NCBI GenBank assembly: GCA_024762475.1
Contig: JANTHJ010000022.1
Location: forward strand, 1 to 33,773
Length of the DNA: 33,773 nucleotides
Direction: 5' to 3'
DNA from: Chromatiales bacterium
GTDB lineage: Bacteria; Pseudomonadota; Gammaproteobacteria; Chromatiales; Chromatiaceae
Under the pieces are notes generated by a model. That model was not told the origin of the DNA. It was given only the letters and a program-made list of their open reading frames with translations, and ran no database searches. Positions within the stretch are counted from its first letter, which is position 1, and each line of letters opens with the position of its first letter. This document shows positions 16,215 to 24,229 of the stretch, piece after piece. The position numbers and the translations under genes were made by a program.

Positions 16215-17264
16215 ATGAAGATCGATATCACCTATCGCAATCTGCCCAAAGAGGCCCATAGCAAGGCCCGGCAGTCGGTCGAGACCCTGGCTGAGCGTCA
16301 CCTGCGCCCGGCGATAGAGGCCTTCGACGCGGCGGAGCCACGGCTCCATGTGACCCTGGAGAAGCGCAAGCTCGATGATCGAGTGACCCTGCGTATCCAG
16401 TTGCCGCCGCGCAAGGTGCTCGTCGCCCAGGCCGCCGACGAATCGTTGGAAAAGGCGCTGCACGACGCGCTGACCGACCTCGCCAGACAGGCCGAGCGTC
16501 ATCGCAGCCATATCAGCCACCAATCGGAATGGAAACGCAAGGCGCGCCGCCGGCGCCTGCGCGAACTCAAGAACAGGGTGGGCGGCCCTGCCGAGGAGGT
16601 GCAGCAGCAGGTGGAGGTCTCGCTGGCAAGCCTGTTGCCGCGCATCGAGTCATGGATTCGCCATGAACTGACCTATATGCGGGCCAGTGGCCTGCTGGCC
16701 GAGGACTATCCCACCCTCGCCGATGTTCGCGACGAAATGTATGTGCGCATCCAGCGGCACTGGGATGAACTGCCGCATGACGAGGAAGGCCTGTACCGGG
16801 CCGCGATCCGGGCTGTGACCGATATTCTCGAGGAGGAAGCGAAGCGGCTCCGCCTGACGGAGGAAAATCTTGTCTCTCTCGAAGACGAGGTACCGGAAGA
16901 CGCACTGGACCAGGCCGAGGAGATGGTCCAGGAAGAGATCAACGAGTTCTACCAACCCGATGAGGACCTGCACATCGAGGATCTCATTCCGGATACCGAA
17001 ATCGCCACGCCCGAAGCGGCCGCAGAGGCCGAGGCCGTCGATGTCTGTTACGAACTGCTCGGCAGCATGCCGAGCCTGTGGCGGCGTGCGCTTACCCTGG
17101 TCTACCGGGAGCATATCCCAGAGACGGTCGTGGCAGAGCAGATGCTCGAGATCGACCCAGATGAGTTGCGCCAGGTCCTGCGCCTGGGTCAGCAGTTCCT
17201 CACTGAACACCTGCGCGAACGGGGTTTCGACCAGGCGGACGTAGCAAAACTGCTCGCGGCCTGA
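16215..17264 (+). CDS. HPF/RaiA ribosome-hibernation domain fused to sigma-70-like regions
   Basis: 349 aa. Residues 1-103 resemble hibernation promoting factor: ITYRNLPK, a beta-strand VTLEKRKL..RVTLRIQ, then DESLEKALHDALTDLARQAERHRSHIS, compare the HPF end DGLIDKLARQLTKHKDKLK. A basic linker follows (WKRKARRRRLREL, 106-118). Residues 135-213 look like sigma region 2 (LLPRIESWIRHEL...DVRDEMYVRIQRHWDELP...LYRAAIRAVTDIL). After an acidic spacer (223-275), residues 277-335 look like sigma region 4 with a helix-turn-helix (LGSMPSLWRRALTLVYREHIPETVVAEQML). AAGGGAGG precedes the ATG. Domain similarity is judged by eye; the sigma regions are divergent and may not bind core polymerase. Confidence 0.78.
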   Translation: MKIDITYRNLPKEAHSKARQSVETLAERHLRPAIEAFDAAEPRLHVTLEKRKLDDRVTLRIQLPPRKVLVAQAADESLEKALHDALTDLARQAERHRSHISHQSEWKRKARRRRLRELKNRVGGPAEEVQQQVEVSLASLLPRIESWIRHELTYMRASGLLAEDYPTLADVRDEMYVRIQRHWDELPHDEEGLYRAAIRAVTDILEEEAKRLRLTEENLVSLEDEVPEDALDQAEEMVQEEINEFYQPDEDLHIEDLIPDTEIATPEAAAEAEAVDVCYELLGSMPSLWRRALTLVYREHIPETVVAEQMLEIDPDELRQVLRLGQQFLTEHLRERGFDQADVAKLLAA

Positions 17265-17282
17265 GACCGCAGCAATGGAGCA

Positions 17283-17307
17283 GGGCCTCCCAACCGGAGG
17301 CCCTTTT
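17283..17307 (+). terminator. Intrinsic terminator after the HPF-sigma gene
   Basis: Perfect 8-bp stem GGGCCTCC / GGAGGCCC with a five-base loop, followed by TTTT, 18 bases after the stop of the HPF-sigma gene. It ends the DsrC-like/HPF-sigma transcript and separates it from the convergent SLC13 gene. Confidence 0.85.
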
Positions 17308-17321
17308 CGTTTGGGGCCCTG

Positions 17322-19313
17322 TCAGTAGACCAGATTCATCATCAGCATCATCACCACCAGAAACAGCACCGTCATGATGCCGCCGGCGCGCATGAAGTCG
17401 GGCACGCGGTAACCGGCCGGCCCCATGATCAGGGCATTGACCTGGTGAGTTGGAATGATGAAGGAATTGGAGGTCGCAATCGCGACGGTCAGGGCATACA
17501 CCGCCGGATCGGCCCCCACCTGGATGGCGATGTTCACCGCGAGCGGCACCAGCAGCACCGTGGCACCGACGTTGGACATGACCAGGGTGAAGAAGGTCGC
17601 CAGCACGGCAATCGACGCCTGGATGATCCACGGCGAGGCATCTCCCACCAGGCCCACCACCTCCTGGGCAATCCAGCGAGCGGTCCCCGAGGTCTCGACG
17701 GCCAGGCCCAGGGGAATCAGCGAGGCGAGCAGGAAAACCGTCTTCCAGCTCACCGCCTCGTAGGCCTCGTCAATCTTCAAGACGCCGGAGAGCACCATCC
17801 CCACTGCGCCGGTCAGCAGTGCCACCGACAGGCGGATATCGGTGAACAGCACCATGCTCAGAGCAACGAAAAAGAACAACGCGGCCCACCGGACCTTGTG
17901 TGGACGCAGCTTCTCCTCGCGCGGGAACTCGGTGGTCACCACCAGGAAGTTTCTGCGTTCCTTCTCGATTCGCTCCAGAACATTCCAGGGGGTATGTACC
18001 ACCAGGGTATCGCCCGCCTGAAAGGGGATGTTGCGGATATCGTCGCCCTCGCGCAAGGTCTCCCCATTGCGGTGCAGGCCCACCAGCGCCAGCCCATAGG
18101 TCTTGCGCAGCCACAGATCGCGAGCACTCTTGCCGATCAGGTTCGAACCCGGCGGGATGACGATCTCGGCGATGCCCGAGCGGCGCGGTGACAAGGCCTC
18201 GGCAAAGGTCCGGAGCTGATCACGCTTGCGCAGACCGTATTTTTCGACGAAGTGATCCAGATCCCTCGGATCGGCGACGACCCCCAGCACCATACCGGCA
18301 ACGATCTCGGTGTCCCGCGCCAGGGTGCCCGGCCCGAAGTTGACCTCGCCACCCGGACGCTTGTGGGCAATGATCCTCACCCGATAGTCGGTTTCGATAT
18401 CGTCGAGCTTCTTGCCGACCAGTGGGCTGGCGTCGGGCACCACCACCTCGGACAGGCTGTAATCGACGCCATACACGTCGTGGAAATAGCCCAGGGTGTC
18501 CGAGCCGGTAGTGCTCGACTCGCTCTCGGTCACCGGCAGCACATAGCGCCCGACAATCACGAAGTAGAGGATGCCCGTCACCACCAGAACCACCCCAACC
18601 GGGGTGACCGAGAACAGCCCCCAAGGCTGCATCTGCTGGTCTGGCGGAAGCGCCTGGTTGGAGGTCAGCATCAGGTCGTTGAGCAGAATCAGCGGGCTGG
18701 AACCGACCAGGGTCACCGTACCGCCGAGAATCGCACAGAAGCCCATCGGCATCAGCAGGCGTGACATCGGGATGCCGGTGCGTGCGGATATGCGCGAGAC
18801 CACTGGGAGGAACAGCGCCGCCGCGCCCACGTTCTGCATGAACGAGGAGATGAAGGCCACGGTCCCGGAGATGATCGGGATGATACGGGTCTCGGTCTTG
18901 CCTCCGATCTGCAGGATCAGCGCTGCCACCCGCGTCATGATGCCCGTCTTGTCCAGTCCCGCGCCGATGATCATCACCGCGATGATGGAGATCACCGCGT
19001 TGGAGGCAAAGCCGTCGAACAGGTGCTGGTTGTCCACCAACCCTTCCGACAGGCCCATCAGGGGCGCCGTGAGGGAACTCAGACCCAGAACCACCATCAC
19101 CAGCGCAGCCGCCACATCCACACTGACCACCTCGAAGGCGAACAGGTAGATCGTGAACAGCAGGATTGCCGAGACCCAGGCGATCTCCACGCTGGGAACC
19201 ACCTGTGCCAGCCCCAGCGCGACAGCGAGGAAAACGACTGCAGCGATGGCCTGCTTCAGGTCGATCGCTCGCAGCAGCCGGCTCGTTGCCTTGGATTCGG
19301 AAAGCTCGGACAT
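17322..19313 (-). CDS. SLC13/DASS permease with two TrkA-C domains
   Basis: 663 aa inner-membrane permease of the divalent anion:Na+ symporter / ArsB-NhaD superfamily. N-terminal membrane half includes SFMQNVGAAALFLPV (157-171); a cytoplasmic loop holds two TrkA-C (RCK_C) domains at about 285-355 (LSEVVVPDASPLVGKKL) and 378-445 (IAEIVIPPGSNLIGKSA); the C-terminal membrane half has the matching VMSNVGATVLLVP. This is the architecture of SAC1-like and bacterial sulfate/dicarboxylate carriers, and the RCK_C domains may sense ligand. ATG at 19313 is used; the longer frame to 19376 starts with an Arg/Cys-rich stretch without support. Substrate unknown; sulfate export or uptake would fit a sulfur oxidiser but is inference. 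Confidence 0.88.
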   Translation of the reverse strand: MSELSESKATSRLLRAIDLKQAIAAVVFLAVALGLAQVVPSVEIAWVSAILLFTIYLFAFEVVSVDVAAALVMVVLGLSSLTAPLMGLSEGLVDNQHLFDGFASNAVISIIAVMIIGAGLDKTGIMTRVAALILQIGGKTETRIIPIISGTVAFISSFMQNVGAAALFLPVVSRISARTGIPMSRLLMPMGFCAILGGTVTLVGSSPLILLNDLMLTSNQALPPDQQMQPWGLFSVTPVGVVLVVTGILYFVIVGRYVLPVTESESSTTGSDTLGYFHDVYGVDYSLSEVVVPDASPLVGKKLDDIETDYRVRIIAHKRPGGEVNFGPGTLARDTEIVAGMVLGVVADPRDLDHFVEKYGLRKRDQLRTFAEALSPRRSGIAEIVIPPGSNLIGKSARDLWLRKTYGLALVGLHRNGETLREGDDIRNIPFQAGDTLVVHTPWNVLERIEKERRNFLVVTTEFPREEKLRPHKVRWAALFFFVALSMVLFTDIRLSVALLTGAVGMVLSGVLKIDEAYEAVSWKTVFLLASLIPLGLAVETSGTARWIAQEVVGLVGDASPWIIQASIAVLATFFTLVMSNVGATVLLVPLAVNIAIQVGADPAVYALTVAIATSNSFIIPTHQVNALIMGPAGYRVPDFMRAGGIMTVLFLVVMMLMMNLVY

Positions 19314-19439
19314 CCGGGACCCACCCCTGTTACGCATACAGCGGCGCATTCTGGCGTGACCAGCGCCGCATTGCAAAACGCGCCTGCCGGATACGCCCGT
19401 TCAGGCCCTTGGCAGGTGAAAATCAGCGCACCGCAGGGC

Positions 19440-19445
19440 TATAAT
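19440..19445 (+). promoter_or_regulatory. -10 element of the thrC promoter
   Basis: Perfect TATAAT on the plus strand, 34 bases before the thrC ATG. The 17-base-spaced -35 position is TGAAAA, a poor match. It sits in the divergent gap between the SLC13 gene and thrC. Confidence 0.5.
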
Positions 19446-19478
19446 CGGCGCCCATTCGTCCCTGTTCAGACCGATCCC

Positions 19479-20948
19479 ATGCAATTTATCGAAACGCGCG
19501 GCAACGACGGTAGCCGACCCGTCAGGGTGGCCTTCTCCCAGGCAATCCTCAACCCCATGTCCTCGTTCGGCGGGCTCTATGTCCCCGAGATGCTGCCCGA
19601 CCTGGGTATCGACTTCCTGCGCCGGCATCTCGACAGCGACTACAAGGCCCTTGCCCGGGCGGTTATGGAGGCCTTCAACACCGATATTCCTCCGGACGTG
19701 CTGCAGCGCGCGCTCGACCGCTATGATCACTTCGACGACCCGGCCCAGCCGGTACCCGTGGTGAAGGTCACCGACGATCTGTTCGTCAGCGAGCTCTACC
19801 ACGGCCCCACCCGCGCCTTCAAGGATATGGCGCTGCAGCCCTTCGGCGTGGTCCTGTCCGCGCTCGCCCAGGCGCGGGACGAGCATTACCTGATCCTGGC
19901 GGCGACCAGTGGCGATACCGGCCCGGCCACCCTGGAGACGTTCAAGAATCAGGCCAACGTGAAGGTCGCCTGCCTCTACCCCGACGGCGGCACCTCGGAC
20001 GTCCAGCGCCTGCAAATGGTCACCGAGGATGCACCGAACCTGAAGGTGATCGGGGTCCACGGTGCATTCGATGACGCACAGACGGCGCTCAAGTCGCTGC
20101 TGTCTTCGGATCGCTTCCATGCCGCGCTGCGCGAGCGCGATACCCGGCTCTCGGCAGCCAACTCGGTCAACTTCGGGCGCATCATCTTTCAGCAGATCTA
20201 TCACCTCCACAGCTACCTGGAGCTGGTCCGCCAGGGGGCCATCTCGCTGGGCGACAAGGTGTATCTCAACGTCCCCAGCGGCAACTTCGGCAACGCCCTC
20301 GGTGGCTACTATGCGATGAAGATGGGGCTTCCGGTCGAGAAGATCCTGATCTCGTCGAACAGCAACAACATCCTCACCGATTTCGTGCGCCATGGCCGCT
20401 ACGACCTGCGTGGACGCCAGGTCGTCGCCACCACCTCCCCGGCCATGGATATCCTCAAGTCCTCCAACGTCGAGCGCGTCCTGTTCGACCTGTTCGGCGC
20501 AGAACGCACCCGCGAGCTGATGGCGCTGCTGGACGAGCAGGGCCACTATCAGCTGAGCGATAGCGAGACCGCGCGAGTCCGGTCGATCTTCGCTGCGGAC
20601 TTTGCCACCGACCAAGAGGTGGAAACCGCAATCCGTGAGAATTTCGAGCGCGGTTATCTGATGGATCCCCATACCGCGACCTGCCTCAAGGCCCATCATA
20701 ATTGTCGCGATCGAGATCTGCCCGATATCGTCTATTCGACTGCCGAGTGGACCAAATTCTCGCCCACCATCGCGCATGCGCTGACCGGCGAGGTCGACGC
20801 CAACGACATCGACGCGCTGAAATCGATCTCGCAGGAAGCAGGTCTGTCTATACCACCGATGATCGCCGCACTGTTCGACCGGCCCATCACACAACCCACG
20901 GTGATCGACAAACAGGACATCGAGCAAGAAATCCTGTCCTTCATCTGA
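19479..20948 (+). CDS. thrC: Threonine synthase
   Basis: PLP enzyme converting O-phosphohomoserine to L-threonine. 489 aa from MQFIETRGNDGSRPVRVAFSQA; this is the long Gram-negative type with the N-terminal segment MSSFGGLYVPE. PLP lysine is K115 in GPTRAFKDMALQ; the phosphate-binding segment is AATSGDTGPATLE and a second conserved part is VPSGNFGNALGGYYA. The upstream in-frame extension to 19023 is antisense to the SLC13 gene and not used. The downstream MFS gene was probably 28 bases away before a mobile element inserted between them. Confidence 0.95.
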   Translation: MQFIETRGNDGSRPVRVAFSQAILNPMSSFGGLYVPEMLPDLGIDFLRRHLDSDYKALARAVMEAFNTDIPPDVLQRALDRYDHFDDPAQPVPVVKVTDDLFVSELYHGPTRAFKDMALQPFGVVLSALAQARDEHYLILAATSGDTGPATLETFKNQANVKVACLYPDGGTSDVQRLQMVTEDAPNLKVIGVHGAFDDAQTALKSLLSSDRFHAALRERDTRLSAANSVNFGRIIFQQIYHLHSYLELVRQGAISLGDKVYLNVPSGNFGNALGGYYAMKMGLPVEKILISSNSNNILTDFVRHGRYDLRGRQVVATTSPAMDILKSSNVERVLFDLFGAERTRELMALLDEQGHYQLSDSETARVRSIFAADFATDQEVETAIRENFERGYLMDPHTATCLKAHHNCRDRDLPDIVYSTAEWTKFSPTIAHALTGEVDANDIDALKSISQEAGLSIPPMIAALFDRPITQPTVIDKQDIEQEILSFI

Positions 20949-20976
20949 ACTCGGCACAGCCCGCCAGGAGCGGCCT

Positions 20977-21222
20977 TTGAACCTAGAATCCTCCGTTGGA
21001 CGGCCGCCAGAGTGCGGATCGCGTGGTTCCTGGCAAGGCATAACGAGGCGGAATAGTCGCTCTATTCCAACGAGTTATAACGCAGCCAGGGGCCGCGTGA
21101 TGCGTGCTCCGGTGGTCGTAGCGCGCTTCACTCAACAGGTGAGTCCGGCATTACCCCGGTTCTCTATGCCACTCATTGTTTTAGGCTTCATTCATAGCGG
21201 TCAACTGAGGATTCTAGGTTGA
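20977..21222 (+). CDS. 81-codon reading frame through the MITE-like element
   Basis: TTG at 20977 lies in the left target duplication, six bases after AGGAG, and opens a frame of 81 sense codons across the whole inserted element. Its TGA stop (21220-21222) overlaps the TTG start of the MFS gene (21219-21221). The protein is Arg/Ser-rich with no recognisable domain. It most likely results from the ancestral MFS start signals now reading into the element. It may keep translation coupled to the MFS gene rather than make a functional product. Confidence 0.3.
   Translation: MNLESSVGRPPECGSRGSWQGITRRNSRSIPTSYNAARGRVMRAPVVVARFTQQVSPALPRFSMPLIVLGFIHSGQLRILG
20982..21218. mobile_element. MITE-like element with 12-bp terminal inverted repeats and TTGAA duplication
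   Basis: 237-bp non-autonomous element. Left end CCTAGAATCCTC (20982-20993) is the exact reverse complement of the right end GAGGATTCTAGG (21207-21218); similarity continues imperfectly inward (CGTTGGACGGC against AGTTGACCGCT). TTGAA directly flanks both ends (20977-20981 and 21219-21223), as expected of a 5-bp target site duplication. No transposase is encoded. The centre holds a long nested hairpin. The parent insertion sequence is not identified. Confidence 0.8.
21029..21090. repeat. Nested hairpin inside the MITE-like element
   Basis: Three concentric perfect stems separated by symmetric 5-6-base internal loops: CCTGGC (21029-21034) with GCCAGG (21085-21090), ATAAC (21040-21044) with GTTAT (21074-21078), and GGAATAG (21050-21056) with CTATTCC (21062-21068) around the loop TCGCT. 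It can fold on either strand. Confidence 0.75.
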
Positions 21223-22415
21223 ACGCCTTTCGCCGCAATATTCCGCTGCTCGCCCTGGCCCAGGCGATCATGATGAGCAGCACCTCGCTGATGATCACGG
21301 CGGCCTCGCTGGTGGGCTATGTGCTCGCCGACAACAAGGCACTGGCCACGGCCCCACTGGCTGCCGCCTTCGTCACCACCATGCTGACCAGCATTCCCGC
21401 CGCCTGGTTGATGCACCATATCGGGCGCAAGGCCGGGTTCATCCTGGCCAGCCTGATCGGTGCCGGCGGCGCCACGCTCGCCGCCTGGGCCATCACCCAG
21501 GGATGGTTCCTCGGCTTCGTATTGGGTGCGGCGCTGGTGGGGGCCCACAACGCCTTCGGCAACTACTATCGCTTCGCCGCCGCCGACGCGGTCCCTGCCC
21601 CTCTGAAGGGCCGCGCCATCTCCTGGGTGCTCGCCGGCGGTGTCGCGGCTGCCTTCGTCGGCCCCAACCTGGCCAATTTCAGCCATGACTGGATCAGCGG
21701 TGCGCCCTTCGCGGGCGGATTCCTGGCAGTGACCGTGCTGTATCTGTGCGCCACCGCTGCGCTCTCGTTCCTGCAGCTACCGCCACAGGCGGAGGACCAT
21801 GTCGACCCCGAGCAGCCGGTCCGGCCGCTCGCCCAGATCGCGCGCCAGCCTGCTTTCATCGTGGCCCTGATCTGCGCCACCCTGGGCTATGGGGTGATGT
21901 CCCTGGTGATGACGGCCACCCCGTTGGCGATGTCGCACCACCAACACGCGCTGGGGGACACCTCCTTCGTGATCCAGTGGCACGTATTGGCCATGTTCGC
22001 GCCCTCCTTCTTCACCGGAAGGTTGATCGAGCGCTGGGGAATTGCTTCGATACTGCGCCAGGGCGCATTGATCGGGCTGAGTTGCGTGGCCATCAACCTG
22101 GCGGGCACCAGCCTGTGGCATTTCTGGGTGGCGTTGATCCTGCTCGGCCTGAGCTGGAACTTCCTGTTCATCGGCGCCACCACCCTGCTCACCCGCGCCT
22201 ACCGGCCGGCCGAGAAGGCCAAGGTCCAGGCGGCCAACGATTTCGCGGTCTTCACCACGGTGACCCTGGCCTCGCTGTCTGCCGGTGCCCTACAGCATCT
22301 GCTCGGCTGGCAGAGCGTCAATCTGGGGGTGATCCTGCCCTTGCTCATCGCGCTCGGCGCGGGCGTCTGGTATGGACGGCACGCCGCACCGGCCACGGCT
22401 ACTTCGACGGCCTGA
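21219..22415 (+). CDS. Major facilitator superfamily transporter
   Basis: 398-aa inner-membrane protein with about 12 hydrophobic helices. N-terminal half begins NAFRRNIPLLALAQAIMMS; between helices 2 and 3 it has MHHIGRKAG, a form of the MFS loop motif DRxGRR; the C-terminal half has the related GRLIERWGIASIL. The start is TTG at 21219: there is an in-frame TAG at 21195 and later ATGs would remove the first helix. The TTG lies in the right target duplication of the inserted element, whose end supplies GAGG as ribosome binding site. Substrate cannot be told from sequence. Probably once co-transcribed with thrC. Confidence 0.88.
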   Translation: MNAFRRNIPLLALAQAIMMSSTSLMITAASLVGYVLADNKALATAPLAAAFVTTMLTSIPAAWLMHHIGRKAGFILASLIGAGGATLAAWAITQGWFLGFVLGAALVGAHNAFGNYYRFAAADAVPAPLKGRAISWVLAGGVAAAFVGPNLANFSHDWISGAPFAGGFLAVTVLYLCATAALSFLQLPPQAEDHVDPEQPVRPLAQIARQPAFIVALICATLGYGVMSLVMTATPLAMSHHQHALGDTSFVIQWHVLAMFAPSFFTGRLIERWGIASILRQGALIGLSCVAINLAGTSLWHFWVALILLGLSWNFLFIGATTLLTRAYRPAEKAKVQAANDFAVFTTVTLASLSAGALQHLLGWQSVNLGVILPLLIALGAGVWYGRHAAPATATSTA

Positions 22416-22429
22416 TCCCTCTGCGGAAA

Positions 22430-23959
22430 TCAGCCAGAGACCGGGGACGACCGGCGCCGTGCCGCATTGCCTCCGCGCCGCTTGCCGGATTTCCCATTGC
22501 CGCTCCCAGCCTGCCCCCCCGGCTTGCGCTTGGCCCCGTTGCCTCGCTTGCGCCGCGCAATCTCGTGCCCACCAGCGAGCATTACTGGATCCCGATTGCT
22601 GTTATCCGCGGACAGGGTGTTGCCATTGACGTCACCGTTTTCATCACGCGACATGGCCGGGGCCTGCTTCTTCGGCCTCGGCGCCCGATTCTCGTCGCGG
22701 CCCCGCGCAGCCTTCTCACCACGACTCTTCGTCTTGCGCTGGCCGTTTCTTCCACGCGGCTTGCCTCTGGCCGGCCCCTCGCCCCTGCGGCCGCGCATCT
22801 GTATCGGCTCGGGCTGAATCGATGGATCTGGCTCGAAACCCTCGACCACCTCGCTTGGCAGCGAACGACCCAGCAGCCTTTCGATATCCCGCAGCAGTCG
22901 GTCCTCATCCACGCACACCAGGGAGATCGCCTCGCCCTCGCAGCCCGCACGACCGGTGCGACCGATGCGGTGCACATAGTCCTCTGCCACATTGGGTAAC
23001 TCGAAATTGACCACGTGCGGCAGTTGGTCGATGTCCAGACCACGCGCAGCGATATCGGTGGCCACCAGCACGCGGATATCGCCCTGCTTGAAGCCCGCCA
23101 ACGCCCGGGTGCGCGCCCCCTGGCTCTTGTTGCCATGAATGGCGGCCGCACTGATGCCCGCCTTCTCCAGATATTGCGCCAGGCGGTTTGCACCGTGCTT
23201 GGTACGGGTGAAGACCAGCACCTGCTGCCAGTTGTGATGTCCGATCAGCCAGGCCAGCAGCTCGCTCTTGCGCTTCCGATCGACCCGATAGACCTTCTGC
23301 GCCACGGTCTCTGCCGCGGTGTTCCGCGGCGCCACGTCCACCGAGACCGGATTGTCGAGCAGACGATCCGCCAGTTCGCGAATCTCTCTCGAGAAGGTCG
23401 CCGAAAACAACAGGTTCTGGCGCTGCTTCGGCAGCAGCGCAAGGATCTTGCGGATATCATGGATGAAGCCCATATCCAGCATCCGGTCGGCCTCGTCCAG
23501 CACCAGGATCTCTATCTCCGACAGGTCCAGGGTCTTCTGGGAGACGTGATCGAGCAGCCGTCCCGGGGTGGCCACCAGGATATCCACGCCCTTGCGCAAC
23601 TTCTGGATTTGGGGATTGATCTTGACCCCGCCAAAGATGACCGCCGAGCTCAGATCCATGTGCTCCCCGTAGCGCGCCACACTCTCCCCCACCTGAGCCG
23701 CCAGCTCGCGGGTCGGCGTCAGGATGAGCGCACGAGGTCCCTTGCCTTTGCCCCGTGGAGGGTTGGCGGCAAGGCGCTCCAGCAGGGGCAGGGTGAACCC
23801 CGCCGTCTTGCCGGTACCGGTCTGGGCACCTGCAAGCACGTCCCTGCCTTCGAGTATGAGGGGAATGGCCTGAGATTGAATGGGGGTGGGTCGTGAATAG
23901 CCCTGATCAGAAAGAGCACGCAGAATATCGGCCGAAAGGCCGAGCTGGTCGAACGTCAT
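22430..23959 (-). CDS. rhlE: DEAD-box ATP-dependent RNA helicase, RhlE type
   Basis: 509 aa. Q-motif region [13 protein letters not shown], Walker A AQTGTGKT (45-52), [18 protein letters not shown] in [16 protein letters not shown] in FSATFSREI, and [10 protein letters not shown] complete the two RecA-like domains by about residue 375. The last 110 or so residues are a basic, Arg/Lys/Gly-rich unstructured tail typical of RhlE-like helicases and useful for RNA binding. It acts in RNA remodelling, ribosome assembly or decay. A hairpin lies in its leader. It converges with the MFS gene 14 bases apart. Confidence 0.93.
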   Translation of the reverse strand: MTFDQLGLSADILRALSDQGYSRPTPIQSQAIPLILEGRDVLAGAQTGTGKTAGFTLPLLERLAANPPRGKGKGPRALILTPTRELAAQVGESVARYGEHMDLSSAVIFGGVKINPQIQKLRKGVDILVATPGRLLDHVSQKTLDLSEIEILVLDEADRMLDMGFIHDIRKILALLPKQRQNLLFSATFSREIRELADRLLDNPVSVDVAPRNTAAETVAQKVYRVDRKRKSELLAWLIGHHNWQQVLVFTRTKHGANRLAQYLEKAGISAAAIHGNKSQGARTRALAGFKQGDIRVLVATDIAARGLDIDQLPHVVNFELPNVAEDYVHRIGRTGRAGCEGEAISLVCVDEDRLLRDIERLLGRSLPSEVVEGFEPDPSIQPEPIQMRGRRGEGPARGKPRGRNGQRKTKSRGEKAARGRDENRAPRPKKQAPAMSRDENGDVNGNTLSADNSNRDPVMLAGGHEIARRKRGNGAKRKPGGQAGSGNGKSGKRRGGNAARRRSSPVSG

Positions 23960-24229
23960 ACCTTGGTTTCCATACGCGTCACCGCGAGCCGGGGCTCGCT
24001 ACGGTCTGGGCGACTCGATTTTGCTTGAATGGAGAATTGACCTGGGCGGCCAAAAGCAGTGCGGACCGAATAGCACTGGAAGCCATCATACAGCACGATC
24101 GCCAATCCGGAAAGTTTTCCCGAAACCGACTCAAAATTGGCTAACATCAGGCGAGAGGGCCAGACGTAGAAAAAGGCCTCATGCAGGAAACTCGATCCTG
24201 CACATAACCAACCAGAGGAGACTGCCTTG
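23960..24229. other. Divergent gap between rhlE and the TRAP operon
   Basis: 270 bases without a credible gene. On the rhlE side, 23984-23999 is a perfect GCGAGCC / GGCTCGC hairpin about 25 bases upstream of the rhlE start, which may be a regulatory leader structure. On the TRAP side AGAGGAG (24214-24220) is the dctP ribosome binding site. No sigma-70 or sigma-54 promoter with good spacing was found, and no sensor or regulator gene for the TRAP system is adjacent. Confidence 0.45.

Noticed and set aside
19401-21041. 546-codon minus-strand open frame opposite thrC
   Set aside because: Antisense shadow of thrC; no motifs and no ribosome binding site.
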